From contig PMOI01000004.1 of NCBI GenBank assembly GCA_003162475.1, positions 316,049 to 380,048 of the forward strand: DNA of 64,000 nucleotides. Reading direction: 5' to 3'. The position numbers were made by a program, and so were the translations under genes. Position 1 is the first letter of the stretch; the number at the start of each line of letters is the position of its first letter. This stretch comes from Acidimicrobiaceae bacterium (GTDB taxonomy: Bacteria > Actinomycetota > Acidimicrobiia > Acidimicrobiales > RAAP-2). Of this stretch, positions 52,941 to 61,853 are shown piece after piece. Under the pieces are notes generated by a model. It ran no database searches. It was not told where the DNA came from and saw only the letters and a program-made list of their open reading frames with translations.

Positions 52941-55859
52941 CTGCCCACCGCACTGTTTGGTTTGCAGAAGATCGGCTAGTAACTCCGCCGTTGAAGTCGT
53001 TTCTAGTTTGGCGAGTTCACTCGCCTGAAGCTGACAACTGAAACCATCCAATATCACGGGACCATCGAGTGCACTGCGAACAATGCCTGGCAGGAACCGG
53101 TCTTGGGCGATCTCACGCGATAGTTCGTCGTGCTCTTTTTGGAAGCCGAACGATCCGGCGAGCCCGCAGCATCCAAGGTCGAGCACTTCGACATTGAAAC
53201 CCGCGCTGGCGAGTACCCGCTCGTCCGACGACGTTGTTCGCACCGCTCGCTGGTGACAGTGGGGATGAATGCTCACGCGTTGATTGGACGCTTCGATTGG
53301 TGGGACCCAACCGATTGCCTCAAGGTGCTCGCTCAGACTACGACTGAGTGATGCCAGTTTGGCGGCCCGAGGATCGTCGGGGAGGAGCTTGGGCATCTCG
53401 TCTCGAAAGACGGCCAGACAACTTGGCTCGGGCACCACGATCGGAATTTCCGCGCTGATCAATGCGTCAAGAGCATCGAGGACTTTGCGCGCCGCGGAGG
53501 TCGCGAGACTTAGCATCCCCGAGTCGTAGAGCGGGCGCCCACAACAGGCCCACTGGCGAGGTAGCGCCACACGCTCGCCGGCGTATTCGAGAACCTGAAC
53601 CGTCGCGTCGCCCCGCGCCGGCAAATAAATGTCAGTGAACGTGTCGGGCCAGAGCACGACGCTGGGTCTCGTTTCATCGCGCAACTTTGCCGCGACGGCG
53701 CCGTGACGAAAGCTCTTTTTAGCGAATGCCGGGACCTCACGTCGTTGGCTGATGCCGGCGAGACGTTTGAGCAACGCACCCGTGATCCGATTGCGCAGCA
53801 GTCCGTTCGCCGTTCTCGGAATCCTTGAGGCGACCCGCCCGGACCACGGGATGAGTCCGAGCGCGTACGCGGACAGGGGCCGTAGACGCTTCGAGTAGTA
53901 GTGGAAGAGGAACTCTGACTTGTAGGTCGCCATGTCAACCTGCGTCGGACAGTCGACCGCGCATCCCTTGCACGAAAGGCAGAGATCCAGCGCCTCAAAG
54001 ACCTCTTTATTCCTCCACGTTTCGGGTGTCGTCTCGCCCTGGAATAACTCGCCCAATAGTTTGGCTCGACCCCTGGTTGAGTGTTTCTCATCGTGCGTCA
54101 CCCGGTACGACGGACACATCACCGCGATCGTTTCGCTGCGACAGCGCCCCACACCGACGCAGCGTTCGGCGGCCTGTTGCAGGGAACCGCCGTCCTGCGC
54201 GAACGAGAAGCCCGTCGGCAGCAGCGTGGACGTGCGATAGCGAGGACCGTAGCGAATATTGGTGTCGAGGGGGAAAGCATCGATCACCTTGCCGGGATTC
54301 ATTCTTCCTCTCGGATCCCACGCGTACTTAAAGCGCCGGAACGCCTCCATCAGCTCGGGGCTGTACATGCGAGCGAGCAGTTCGCCTCGACTCTGGCCGT
54401 CGCCGTGCTCCCCTGAAATCGAGCCGCCCAAGGAGACACAGAGATCAGCTGCGCGTTCGACAAAGGCTCGGTACTTCTTGAGTCCCTCGACGCTCGACAG
54501 GTCAAAGTTGTTGCGGGTGTGCACACATCCCTGGCCAAAATGTCCGTACCAGGCACCGGAGTAGTCGAACTCCGCCCACAGATCTCTGATGCCTCGTAGG
54601 TAGCGACCGAGGTTCTTGGGCGCGACCGCCGCGTCTTCCCATCCTTCGTAGTTCACCGCTTGGCCCTTGGGATGTGCGGTCGCGCCAAGACCCGATTCGC
54701 GTACCCGCCAGACCCGGTCTTGATCTGCTTCATCGAGCAGGGTCACCGTGCGCACGTTCGATGGCAAACTCTGCACGAGTTCGTCGGCCATCAGTTCCGC
54801 TTGAGCTGCACTCTCTGCACCAACCTCCGCCAAGATCCAACCCTCGCCTTCAGGCAAGAGACGAAGATTCTCGACATTGAGGTTGGCGTGTCGCATTTGT
54901 TCCACGAGTCGTGCGTCGAAACCCTCGAGCCCGATGAGATCAAAGCGCAAGAGTTCGGGCACGTGGTCAGCGGCTTCGTAGATGCTGTCGTAGCCCAACA
55001 CGACTAAGACCCGGTGGCGAGGCCAGGGCGAGAGCAACACGGTGATCTCGGTGACGAGTGCGCACGTCGACTCGGTGCCGACCATGGCCCGTGCGAGGTG
55101 AAAGCCGTTTTCGGGGAGAAGTTGTTCGAGGTTGTACCCCGAGACCCTTCGAGAGATCGAAGGGTACCCCGATTGAATGTCATTGGCGAACTCGCGGCGC
55201 AGCGTGCGTAGTTCACGGATGATCCTCCCGGCGTCACCTTCAGTACTCGCGAGGTTCAGGTACTCGTCGTCGGAGCGCCCCAGTACCATGCGCTCACCCC
55301 CGTAGGTGATGACGACGAGTTCTTCGACGTTGTCAACGGTTTTACCGGCGTAGAGCGCGTGCGTGCCGCACGAGTTATTGCCCACCATGCCGCCAATCGT
55401 GCACCACGCGTGCGTTGCGGGGTCGGGCCCGAACGTAAGGTCGAGTGCTCGAGCTACGGCGTTGAGATCGTCGAGCACTACGCCTGGCTGAACTCTCGCG
55501 GTGTGGTTCACGGCATCAATCTCGAGTATTTGATTCATGTGGCGACTCATATCCACGATCACCGCGACGTTGCAGGCTTGTCCCGCCAGACTGGTGCCCG
55601 CACCTCGGCCGAGAATCGGTGCGTCGTAGCGTCGACAGACGTCAACGATGCTTTGCACGTCCCTTTCGTCCAAGGGGAAGGTGACCCCTAACGGCACTTG
55701 CCGGTAGTTGGACGAGTCCGTTGCGTAAATGCCGCGCGTGGCCCCATCAAAGTGAACTTCTCCACGAACGACCTCGGTCAGATCACGTTCTAAGGAACGA
55801 CGAGTCGCTTCGTCAACACCCGACCTGTCAATATCATCGCCGGGTTCATAGGTCACCAC
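52938..55859 (-). CDS. FAD-binding and Fe-S-binding oxidoreductase (D-lactate/glycolate dehydrogenase-like, YdiJ type)
   Basis: The 973-residue protein fuses an FAD_binding_4 domain (about 40-270, ILGRGAGTSLAGQACNVAVIVD), an FAD-oxidase C-terminal domain (about 290-530, with GSISGEHGDGQSRG and a WDPRGRMNPGKV end), a two-cluster 4Fe-4S region (CVGVGRCRSE...MCPSY and CLSCKGCAVDCP) and a C-terminal CCG region (CCGRPLYDSGM and CCGLAGSFG). This is the YdiJ/GlcD-GlcF fused layout, which oxidises a 2-hydroxy acid such as D-lactate or D-2-hydroxyglutarate and passes electrons to the respiratory chain. The start is one of two adjacent GTG codons. It is the first of two minus-strand genes divergent from the lyase-transporter operon and could use the hydroxy acid made by island 3. 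Confidence 0.9.
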   Translation of the reverse strand: MVTYEPGDDIDRSGVDEATRRSLERDLTEVVRGEVHFDGATRGIYATDSSNYRQVPLGVTFPLDERDVQSIVDVCRRYDAPILGRGAGTSLAGQACNVAVIVDMSRHMNQILEIDAVNHTARVQPGVVLDDLNAVARALDLTFGPDPATHAWCTIGGMVGNNSCGTHALYAGKTVDNVEELVVITYGGERMVLGRSDDEYLNLASTEGDAGRIIRELRTLRREFANDIQSGYPSISRRVSGYNLEQLLPENGFHLARAMVGTESTCALVTEITVLLSPWPRHRVLVVLGYDSIYEAADHVPELLRFDLIGLEGFDARLVEQMRHANLNVENLRLLPEGEGWILAEVGAESAAQAELMADELVQSLPSNVRTVTLLDEADQDRVWRVRESGLGATAHPKGQAVNYEGWEDAAVAPKNLGRYLRGIRDLWAEFDYSGAWYGHFGQGCVHTRNNFDLSSVEGLKKYRAFVERAADLCVSLGGSISGEHGDGQSRGELLARMYSPELMEAFRRFKYAWDPRGRMNPGKVIDAFPLDTNIRYGPRYRTSTLLPTGFSFAQDGGSLQQAAERCVGVGRCRSETIAVMCPSYRVTHDEKHSTRGRAKLLGELFQGETTPETWRNKEVFEALDLCLSCKGCAVDCPTQVDMATYKSEFLFHYYSKRLRPLSAYALGLIPWSGRVASRIPRTANGLLRNRITGALLKRLAGISQRREVPAFAKKSFRHGAVAAKLRDETRPSVVLWPDTFTDIYLPARGDATVQVLEYAGERVALPRQWACCGRPLYDSGMLSLATSAARKVLDALDALISAEIPIVVPEPSCLAVFRDEMPKLLPDDPRAAKLASLSRSLSEHLEAIGWVPPIEASNQRVSIHPHCHQRAVRTTSSDERVLASAGFNVEVLDLGCCGLAGSFGFQKEHDELSREIAQDRFLPGIVRSALDGPVILDGFSCQLQASELAKLETTSTAELLADLLQTKQCGGQ

Positions 55860-55918
55860 TTCGTGTCTTTCTGCTTGGGTAAGAGGTCCTTCGCGCGACC
55901 ACTACGACGGTGAACGCT

Positions 55919-56770
55919 TTACGCTTGGCCGATCAAGCTTCGCTGAGAACCAAGACCGTCGATGGATAGTTCAACCACGTCACCCTCAGCGAGAAACGGA
56001 ACGTCATCGTGACCGAGCGAAACGCCGGCCGGGGTACCAGTGTTGATGAGGTCTCCAGGTTCCAAAACCATGAACTGACTGAGATACCAGACGATGTAGT
56101 TGACGTCGAAGATCATGTCACTCGTCGAGCCATTTTGTCGGGTTATCCCGTTTACGCTGAGGCGCAGACCGAGATTCTGCGGAGTATCGATCTCGTCAGC
56201 AGTGACGAGCCACGGGCCGAGTGGATTGAACGTTTCACAAGACTTGCCCTTGTCCCATTGGCCGCCCCGTTCGAGTTGGAACTCGCGCTCGGAAACGTCG
56301 TGGGATAAACAGTAACCGGCTATGACGTCGCGAGATTCGTCGGGCGAGCTGAGGTATCGAGCACGTTTTCCAATGACCACACCGAGTTCAACTTCCCAGT
56401 CGGTCTGCGTGGAGCCTCGCGGCACGAGAACCTGGTCGTTAGGCCCAATGACGCAATTGGGTGCCTTCATAAACAAAATGGGCTCTTTGGGAATGGCGCT
56501 TCCCGTCTCGGTGGCATGGTCGCGATAATTCAGACCGACGCAGATCACCTTCTCAGGCTTCGAGATTGGCGATCCAAATCGGACGTCACCTTGTATCTCG
56601 TCCTCGGCGCCAAAGCTTTTGAGAAAGGACTGCAACTCGTTCACTGAATCGCGTTGCCAGAAATTGCCGTCAATGTCGCCGAACTGATCAGGTAGCGCCA
56701 ATAGTTCACCGTGTGGGCCCACGACGGCTGCTCTTTCCCGGCCGAAATCTCCAACGCGAACCAGCTTCAT
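55919..56770 (-). CDS. Fumarylacetoacetate hydrolase-family protein (2,4-diketo-3-deoxy-L-fuconate hydrolase-like)
   Basis: From the ATG at 56770 (GAGGAA site five bases upstream) the protein has 283 residues. The FAH catalytic domain fills residues 70-282: VICVGLNYRDHATETG, the metal-binding Glu-x-Glu in DWEVELGVVIGK, an Asp in HDVSEREFQ, KGKSCETFNPLGPWLVTADEI and INTGTPAGVSLG. The KSCETFNPLGPW segment is common in 2,4-diketo-3-deoxy-fuconate/rhamnonate hydrolases, which give pyruvate plus lactate. A hydroxy-acid dehydrogenase gene lies 59 bases downstream. A leader ORF ends on its start codon and the shared operator-promoter lies at 56888-56940. The exact substrate is inferred. Confidence 0.87.
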   Translation of the reverse strand: MKLVRVGDFGRERAAVVGPHGELLALPDQFGDIDGNFWQRDSVNELQSFLKSFGAEDEIQGDVRFGSPISKPEKVICVGLNYRDHATETGSAIPKEPILFMKAPNCVIGPNDQVLVPRGSTQTDWEVELGVVIGKRARYLSSPDESRDVIAGYCLSHDVSEREFQLERGGQWDKGKSCETFNPLGPWLVTADEIDTPQNLGLRLSVNGITRQNGSTSDMIFDVNYIVWYLSQFMVLEPGDLINTGTPAGVSLGHDDVPFLAEGDVVELSIDGLGSQRSLIGQA

Positions 56771-56811
56771 CAAAGTTCCTCTCGTCGTACGCTCGACGCG
56801 ACAATTTTCAT
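56770..56811 (-). CDS. Possible leader ORF (13 codons) before the FAH-family gene
   Basis: An ATG at 56811 opens a frame reading MKIVASSVRREEL whose TGA shares its A with the ATG of the FAH-family gene (TGATG). The DNA around it is similar to the leader at 62178 behind the matching promoter: both start with ATGAAA, then GT(C/T)GCG, then ACGACGAG at the same offsets. Translation is not proven, and the conservation might belong to a DNA or RNA signal. Confidence 0.35.
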   Translation of the reverse strand: MKIVASSVRREEL

Positions 56812-56887
56812 AGCGTCATCGTCGCGAACCGCTCCTACATAACCAAAATGCCACCCTGCTCCAATGACGGATGAGCCCAGTCTGGCT

Positions 56888-56940
56888 AAAGTACGGTGGC
56901 AATAATTAAATGAAAGCGACTTTCATTTCGAATGCTAACA
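56888..56940 (-). promoter_or_regulatory. Operator and promoter A (minus strand, towards the FAH-family gene)
   Basis: Read on the minus strand, 56940-56908 is a 33-base element that matches 62054-62086 at 31 positions. Its core is AAATGAAAGT, one base, then GCTTTCATTT, a palindrome with one mismatch. Thirteen bases further on both copies have GTACTTT, and TACTTT (56888-56893) is a good -10 element. With 16-17 bases between, the right arm of the palindrome (CTTTCA/TTTCAT) falls at -35. A regulator bound to the palindrome would touch the polymerase site. The IclR protein at 61059 is the natural candidate. Confidence 0.65.
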
Positions 56941-57109
56941 CTGAGTCGTCGTACCCACAATCACGCCATTGTGACCAGGCATGACGGGCCTTGAACGTCC
57001 GACGTCACGCAAGTTCTTGCGCGAAAGCCAGTAGATATCACGTGTCAGCGCCGTGTCCAAATGATGTTGCATGCTCAAACAAACTGTGATAGGCATTCAA
57101 AGATGAAAT
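56941..57109. other. Intergenic part of the FAH/DapA-family divergent region
   Basis: Beyond operator A, about 170 bases lead to the TGAAAGT direct repeats at 57110. The stretch is A/T richer than coding DNA and has no gene. It probably holds the promoter of the DapA-family operon, but I cannot place hexamers with confidence. Confidence 0.4.
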
Positions 57110-57136
57110 TGAAAGTTCATATCAGTGAATGAAAGT
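57110..57136 (+). promoter_or_regulatory. Direct repeat of TGAAAGT half-sites upstream of the DapA-family gene
   Basis: TGAAAGT occurs at 57110-57116 and again at 57130-57136, exactly 20 bases (about two helical turns) apart. It is the half-site of the palindrome in operators A and B. The repeats lie 39 bases before the GTG at 57175, which suggests that the same regulator also controls this operon. Confidence 0.45.
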
Positions 57137-57174
57137 GCAGAACTTCCGTTGATCTTTCGAACGAAACTCGAACT

Positions 57175-58131
57175 GTGACGGCTCGAGCAGAACTACGAGG
57201 TGTACTGCCAGTCCTGCAGGCTCCGTTTGATGATGACGATCGTCTCGATGAAGGCGCGCTCGCCAAAGAGATCGAATGGGTTTTCGGCTGCGGCGTGAAC
57301 GGCGTGGTTCTTGGCATGGTGTCGGAAGTCCTGCGCCTGTCTGATGACGAGAGGTTTCAGTTTGCCGAGGCGACGTGCAAGCACGCAGCTGGCCTGGGGC
57401 CGGTCGTGGTAAGTGTCGGCGCGGAGAGCACGTCCGTCGCGGTTGATCGCGCCAAGCATGCTGCTGCGGTCGGTGCGAGCGCCCTTATGGCGACGCCGCC
57501 GCTCTTGGCCGCTGGCGCCACGGAGCTTGGACTCGAGCAGTACTTCAGCGCAATCCTGCGGGCCGTTGATCTGCCCCTCATCGTCCAAGACGCGAGTGGC
57601 TACGTCGGTCGGGGTCTTTCCATCGATCTCCAGGTGCGCCTCTTCGAGGAGTTTGGCGATCGAGCGCAGTTCAAGCCCGAAGGCCCACCAGTTGGGATTT
57701 CGATCAGTTCGATCTTGGAAAAGACCCAGGGCAGGGCTCGTATTTTCGAAGGCCTAGGTGGAGCGGCGCTAATCGAGAGTTACCGACGCGGCGTTGTCGG
57801 GAGCATGCCCGCGGCCGACCTGTGTTGGGCAGTCGTTGCCATGTGGCGTGCGCTCGAGCGCGGTGACTTCGCGCGCGCGTACGAAATCTCAGCTCCACTT
57901 TCGGCACTGATCGGGATGCAGACGAGTCTTGACGCCTTCGTGGCCATCGAGAAGCATCTTCTGGTACGCCAAGGGGTGATTCCTCGAGCACTGTGCCGAG
58001 GGCCAGTCGGCTTCGCTGTTGAAGGTGAGACGTTAGCTGAAGTAGATCGGCTTTTCGATCGCCTTCACTTGATCGCAAGCGACGACCTCCCTCAAGTCCC
58101 GGAACAGAATGAGTTGGTTCCGGCGGATTGA
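57175..58131 (+). CDS. Dihydrodipicolinate synthase/N-acetylneuraminate lyase-family protein
   Basis: A 318-residue TIM-barrel lyase. The Schiff-base lysine is Lys167 in AQFKPEGPPVG. The usual catalytic tyrosine (YNxP) is replaced: the segment reads LIVQDASGYVG, with Gln138 at the tyrosine position. This belongs to a subfamily with QD...K-x-E-x-PP motifs whose substrates are mostly unassigned. A 2-keto-3-deoxy acid aldolase or dehydratase is the general expectation. GTG at 57175 lacks a clear ribosome site. The stop is followed by the transporter genes, and the upstream region has TGAAAGT half-sites. Together with the FAH-family and alcohol dehydrogenase genes it suggests breakdown of a sugar acid or hydroxy-amino acid. 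Confidence 0.82.
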   Translation: MTARAELRGVLPVLQAPFDDDDRLDEGALAKEIEWVFGCGVNGVVLGMVSEVLRLSDDERFQFAEATCKHAAGLGPVVVSVGAESTSVAVDRAKHAAAVGASALMATPPLLAAGATELGLEQYFSAILRAVDLPLIVQDASGYVGRGLSIDLQVRLFEEFGDRAQFKPEGPPVGISISSILEKTQGRARIFEGLGGAALIESYRRGVVGSMPAADLCWAVVAMWRALERGDFARAYEISAPLSALIGMQTSLDAFVAIEKHLLVRQGVIPRALCRGPVGFAVEGETLAEVDRLFDRLHLIASDDLPQVPEQNELVPAD

Positions 58132-58247
58132 TTGAGTTGCGACCACGGGAGGAGAGCAGCAGGGCGCAGATTGTAACGAATGGCATCGACGAAGTCCATC
58201 AGGAAACCACTTGGCTGTGGTTCAAACAAGTAAAGCGAGGATTGAAT

Positions 58248-59105
58248 ATGTTTGGATTGAATATCGGTTATGGGAAAAAGCGGCTAGCGCTCGCGTCGAT
58301 CGTCGCGATCGCCGGAGTCGTTGCTAGCGGCTACAGTGCGTCCGCTGCATCGCGGCAGAACAAGTCATCGAACAACGAGTTAGCCACAATTCAGAAGGCC
58401 GGGGTCATCACCATTGGTGTGGCGCAGGACCCCCCTTTCGAGTTCACGACTACTTCAGGCACGTGGACTTCGTTCGATCCAATTCTGGACCAGAAACTCG
58501 CTGCCTATCTTCACGTCAAGGTGCAATTCGTTAGCACGGGTTGGACTGGCATCGTGGCGGGATTGCAGACCGGCAGGTACGACATCATTGGGGCTGACAT
58601 CAATGCGACGGCCGCTCGCGAGAAGGTAATCGCCTTCACTAGTCCTTACTATGAGACTGGCACGTCGTTCTTCGCGCTTGCAAGCAACGCAAAGAAGCTG
58701 AATTCCATCGCGTCCCTGAACAATTCGAGCGTCACGGTTGCCGTCGTCACCGGCTCTGATAACCAAACTGCGGTGACCAAGTACTTGCCGAAAGCAAGCA
58801 TGAGGGCCCTTCCAAATGGAAGCATTGCAAACTTGATATCAGAGGTAGTGAGCGGTAGGTCGGAAGTCCTAGCTACCTCAACCTATTTGGCACCTGCGCT
58901 TGTGTCTAAATATCACTTGACTGTCATCCCGCCTCTCGCTCAGTCACCAAATGGCGTCCTTCCCGTGGGAGTCGCTTGGGGAGTACCGAAGGGCCAGTCG
59001 CAACTACTTGCAAAAATCAACACATTCTTAAAAGCCGAAACGAAGAATGGCGATATTGCAAAACTTGAGAAGCAGTGGCTAACACCCGCAAACTCGCTCA
59101 AGTAA
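58248..59105 (+). CDS. ABC transporter substrate-binding protein, family 3 (polar amino acid type)
   Basis: The ATG at 58248 has GAGG eight bases upstream and gives 285 residues. The frame is open further up without signal features. Residues 1-35 form a Sec signal (KKRLALASIVAIAGVVASGYSASA), with no lipobox Cys. The mature part is a compact SBP_bac_3 protein: AGVITIGVAQDPPFEFT, GRYDIIGADINATAAREKVIAFTSPYYETG, and a C-terminal VGVAWGVPKGQSQLLAKINTFL. These proteins bind single amino acids or similar small zwitterions. It is followed by a strong hairpin and then permease and ATPase genes. Confidence 0.9.
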   Translation: MFGLNIGYGKKRLALASIVAIAGVVASGYSASAASRQNKSSNNELATIQKAGVITIGVAQDPPFEFTTTSGTWTSFDPILDQKLAAYLHVKVQFVSTGWTGIVAGLQTGRYDIIGADINATAAREKVIAFTSPYYETGTSFFALASNAKKLNSIASLNNSSVTVAVVTGSDNQTAVTKYLPKASMRALPNGSIANLISEVVSGRSEVLATSTYLAPALVSKYHLTVIPPLAQSPNGVLPVGVAWGVPKGQSQLLAKINTFLKAETKNGDIAKLEKQWLTPANSLK

Positions 59106-59162
59106 TGGCGTGCGGCACCGTTCCGGCGATCGTTGCACGTCAGCAACAGCATTTTGCCAACG

Positions 59163-59201
59163 GGGCTCTGTGGACCGGGCGTTCGCCCGTCCACAGAGCC
59201 C
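59163..59201 (+). terminator. Very stable hairpin between binding-protein and permease genes
   Basis: A 12-base-pair outer stem (GGGCTCTGTGGA with TCCACAGAGCCC) and a six-base-pair inner stem around a TT centre, separated by one bulged C, form a 39-base hairpin. No T run follows. Located 58 bases after the binding-protein stop and 112 before the permease start, it could stabilise the upstream message or partly terminate it, so that more binding protein than permease is made. Confidence 0.6.
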
Positions 59202-59313
59202 ACAGTGCTGCTGAAATGGTCTCCACTTGCTCCGGGGTCGGGTTCATGAACGCGCTCGTTCGAAAGCCCGACGACTTTAGACCTCGAGAATTCGCATCGA
59301 ATTGCACACGAGC

Positions 59314-60000
59314 ATGACCATCCTCGCGTCTGCTGCCTATCACTGGGACTGGGGGGCGGTCTTCAATCACAACGTCGAGAAACTCGGCCTCATTGGTCTG
59401 AAATACTCCCTTCTGGTGTGCGCACTTTCATTTGTTTTTGGTAGCGCCCTCGGGCTCCTGGTTGCCGGACTTCGACTTTCGCACAAGCCACCATTCGCGC
59501 AGATCGCGTATATCTACACAGACTTCTTTCGAACGACGCCAGTTCTGGTGCAACTGATCTGGGTTTTCTATGTACTACCAGTTCTTTTTGGATGGACGTT
59601 TTCTCCGGTCACCTCTGGCGTGATTGCCCTGTCCATGAATGCTGGCGCTTTCTTCGCTGAGGTATTTCGCGGCGGTATTGAGGCGATACCTCAGGGTCAA
59701 TGGGACGCATCGAAGGTACTTGGTTATCGGCGTCGTTCAACAATAACGTGGGTCATTCTGCCGCAGGGAATGCGTAACGCTCTTCCCGCCACGGCCAATA
59801 TCTTTATTAGCTTGCTAAAAGACTCGTCCCTTCTATCGGTGATAGCTGTACCTGAACTGACGTATCAGGTTCAAACGCAGGCGGCAGTGACGTTTCGACC
59901 CCTGGAGCTCTACACAGCATTGGCGGTGGCCTACTTCGTGCTCACCTATCCGTTGTCATTGACGTCGTCATGGCTCGAGCGACGGTTCCGCATCCGATGA
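59314..60000 (+). CDS. ABC transporter permease (polar amino acid, HisM/GlnP type)
   Basis: The protein of 228 residues (ATG at 59314; an in-frame TTG at 59302 is possible) has five transmembrane helices. It carries the family motifs [24 protein letters not shown] and the EAA loop [36 protein letters not shown]. One permease gene is present, so the pore is probably a homodimer. It ends with an ATGA overlap to the ATPase gene. Confidence 0.9.
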   Translation: MTILASAAYHWDWGAVFNHNVEKLGLIGLKYSLLVCALSFVFGSALGLLVAGLRLSHKPPFAQIAYIYTDFFRTTPVLVQLIWVFYVLPVLFGWTFSPVTSGVIALSMNAGAFFAEVFRGGIEAIPQGQWDASKVLGYRRRSTITWVILPQGMRNALPATANIFISLLKDSSLLSVIAVPELTYQVQTQAAVTFRPLELYTALAVAYFVLTYPLSLTSSWLERRFRIR

Positions 60001-60839
60001 CGTTCGAAAGCCACTTGGGTGATAGTGATGCAACGCGGATTGACGAGGTCGAACGCGCCAGAGTCTTTGGAGGAGCAAAGGCGATCGAATTTGTCGACGT
60101 TCATAAGGCGTTCGGCAAGAAGATCGTTCTTGATGGCGTCGATCTTGCGGTCTCTGAGGGGGAAGTGCTCGTTCTCATCGGCCCAAGTGGGAGCGGGAAG
60201 TCGACTCTCCTCCGCTGCATCGCACGTCTCTTGCCGATTGACTCGGGAGAGATCCGGATCGGGGGCCAGGTAATTCAAGATGGTGCAGCCGGCTGGCGCA
60301 GACGGAGGGACATCACGAGGAGTTCGGGAATGCTGCGGAAGGAGGTCGGCATGGTCTTTCAAAACTTCAACCTGTTTCCGCACAAGACCGCGTGTGAAAA
60401 TGTCGCGATGGGCCTTCGACTCGTGCGCCAGTTGCCCAAGGACGAGGCATACAAAAACGCTGTGGAGGGGCTGACGCGAATAGGCCTCGGAGAGCATCTT
60501 GACCAATATCCGGGCCAGCTATCTGGCGGCCAGCAGCAGCGTGTAGCTATCGCGCGAGCGCTCGCTCTGCGCCCCCATGTGATGTTGTTCGACGAGGTGA
60601 CGTCGGCGCTCGACCCGGAGCTCGTTGGAGAGGTGTTGAACGTCATGCGGGAGTTGGCGCAATCTGGGATGACAATGCTTGTCGTCACGCACGAGATGGG
60701 CTTCGCTCGTGATGTCGCCGATCGTGTGATCATGATGGACGGGGGCATGATCGTGGAGGAGGGTTCTCCCACGAGCCTCTTAACGCATCCCGTTCACGCA
60801 AGAACACAGCAGTTCCTCCAGCGCGTTGTCGATCGTTGA
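59997..60839 (+). CDS. ABC transporter ATP-binding protein (polar amino acid, GlnQ/HisP type)
   Basis: From the ATG at 59997, overlapping the permease stop as ATGA, the protein has 280 residues. It has Walker [14 protein letters not shown], the Q-loop [19 protein letters not shown], signature [15 protein letters not shown], Walker [15 protein letters not shown] and the switch His in VVTHEMGFA. The Q-loop and signature are those of amino-acid importers. The first 35 residues before the ABC domain are unusually long for GlnQ-type proteins. The insert after [22 protein letters not shown] is typical of a subgroup. Confidence 0.93.
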   Translation: MTFESHLGDSDATRIDEVERARVFGGAKAIEFVDVHKAFGKKIVLDGVDLAVSEGEVLVLIGPSGSGKSTLLRCIARLLPIDSGEIRIGGQVIQDGAAGWRRRRDITRSSGMLRKEVGMVFQNFNLFPHKTACENVAMGLRLVRQLPKDEAYKNAVEGLTRIGLGEHLDQYPGQLSGGQQQRVAIARALALRPHVMLFDEVTSALDPELVGEVLNVMRELAQSGMTMLVVTHEMGFARDVADRVIMMDGGMIVEEGSPTSLLTHPVHARTQQFLQRVVDR

Positions 60840-61058
60840 TCCACGTAGCGAGCGAACGTTGCACGTGGCCGAGCGGATTAGCGTGGCAGCGCTGCAGAAC
60901 TGCGCGTAAGTTCTTCAAGCCCGAGTCGAACGCATGCCCTGATCAAAGCACCTCAGGCGGTAAGGTCGCTCATGTAGGTGTCGAGCGCTGGAACTTTGGA
61001 AAGCGACGTCCAGAGACGGCCGCGACATGCCCGGAAAACGTTCGAAAGGAGTTTGCGC

Positions 61059-61853
61059 GTGGTAGAAGAAGAAGTTAAGGGCGTTGGGTCAATTCGAGCT
61101 GTGAACCGAGTTGTGACGATTCTGGAGTTGTTTCGGGAAAGCCAGGAACTGACTATGAGTGAGGTTGCGCGCGCGACCGGCTTGAGTGAGTCAACAGTGT
61201 TCCGCTACCTCGGAGCGCTGACGGGGCACGGATGGCTCGTGGCCGAGCGATCCGGTAGTTACCGCTTGGGTATCCGGGTTTTCCAGCTGGGCCAGAGCGC
61301 GGTTGCGAACCTCGACATCGGTCGGATTTCTCAGCCGTACATGGAGGCGCTACTGGGCGAATACGACGAGACCGTCAACTGCGCAATTTTTCAATCCGAC
61401 GCCGTGATCGTGATCAAGTCTCTCGAGAGTTCGAGCGCGATCCGACGTGGCGCGAGCGTAGGGGAGCGGGACTATATGTTCAGTAGCGGCCTTGGAAAGG
61501 CGATCGCTGCGTGCTTGCCTACAGAAGAGGTCTTTCGCCTTCAGGCTGGCACCGAGATGAAACAGCTCACTGAGCGCAGCATCACGTCCCTTGACGAACT
61601 ACTAGAAGATCTCAGACGCGTGCGCGCGCGCGGATACAGCCTCGACGAAGAAGAATCGGAGTTAGGTCTAATGTGCGTCGCAGCGGCGAGTCAAGACTCC
61701 CTTGGTTTCCCTCGCTACGCCATGAGTGTCTCTGGACCCACCGACAGGATCCGGTTGGCGATTGAGCGTGGTCTTGGCGAAAGCGTTGCGCGCGCCGCTG
61801 CTGGACTCTCCAGGGAACTAGGAAACTTCACGGTACCGTCATTACACGTTTGA
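61059..61853 (+). CDS. IclR-family transcriptional regulator
   Basis: The GTG at 61059, eight bases after AAAGGAG, gives 264 residues; the frame is open to 60978. Residues 8-70 are the IclR winged helix (SIRAVNRVVTILELFRESQELTMSEVARATGLSESTVFRYLGAL). The rest is the GAF-like effector domain, with FSSGLGKAIAACLP and the late GLMCVAAASQDSLGFPRYAMSVSGP. IclR proteins bind small carboxylates and often control adjacent catabolic operons. It lies between the transporter and the dehydrogenase gene, and the shared 33-base operators at 56908 and 62054 bracket the transporter operon and the regulator. It is the best candidate to bind them. Confidence 0.9.
   Translation: MVEEEVKGVGSIRAVNRVVTILELFRESQELTMSEVARATGLSESTVFRYLGALTGHGWLVAERSGSYRLGIRVFQLGQSAVANLDIGRISQPYMEALLGEYDETVNCAIFQSDAVIVIKSLESSSAIRRGASVGERDYMFSSGLGKAIAACLPTEEVFRLQAGTEMKQLTERSITSLDELLEDLRRVRARGYSLDEEESELGLMCVAAASQDSLGFPRYAMSVSGPTDRIRLAIERGLGESVARAAAGLSRELGNFTVPSLHV

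Noticed and set aside
52772..52948. N-terminal extension of the SRPBCC-like protein
   Set aside because: These 59 codons are the antisense of repeat R3 and spacer. The ATG at 52771 starts the structured part.
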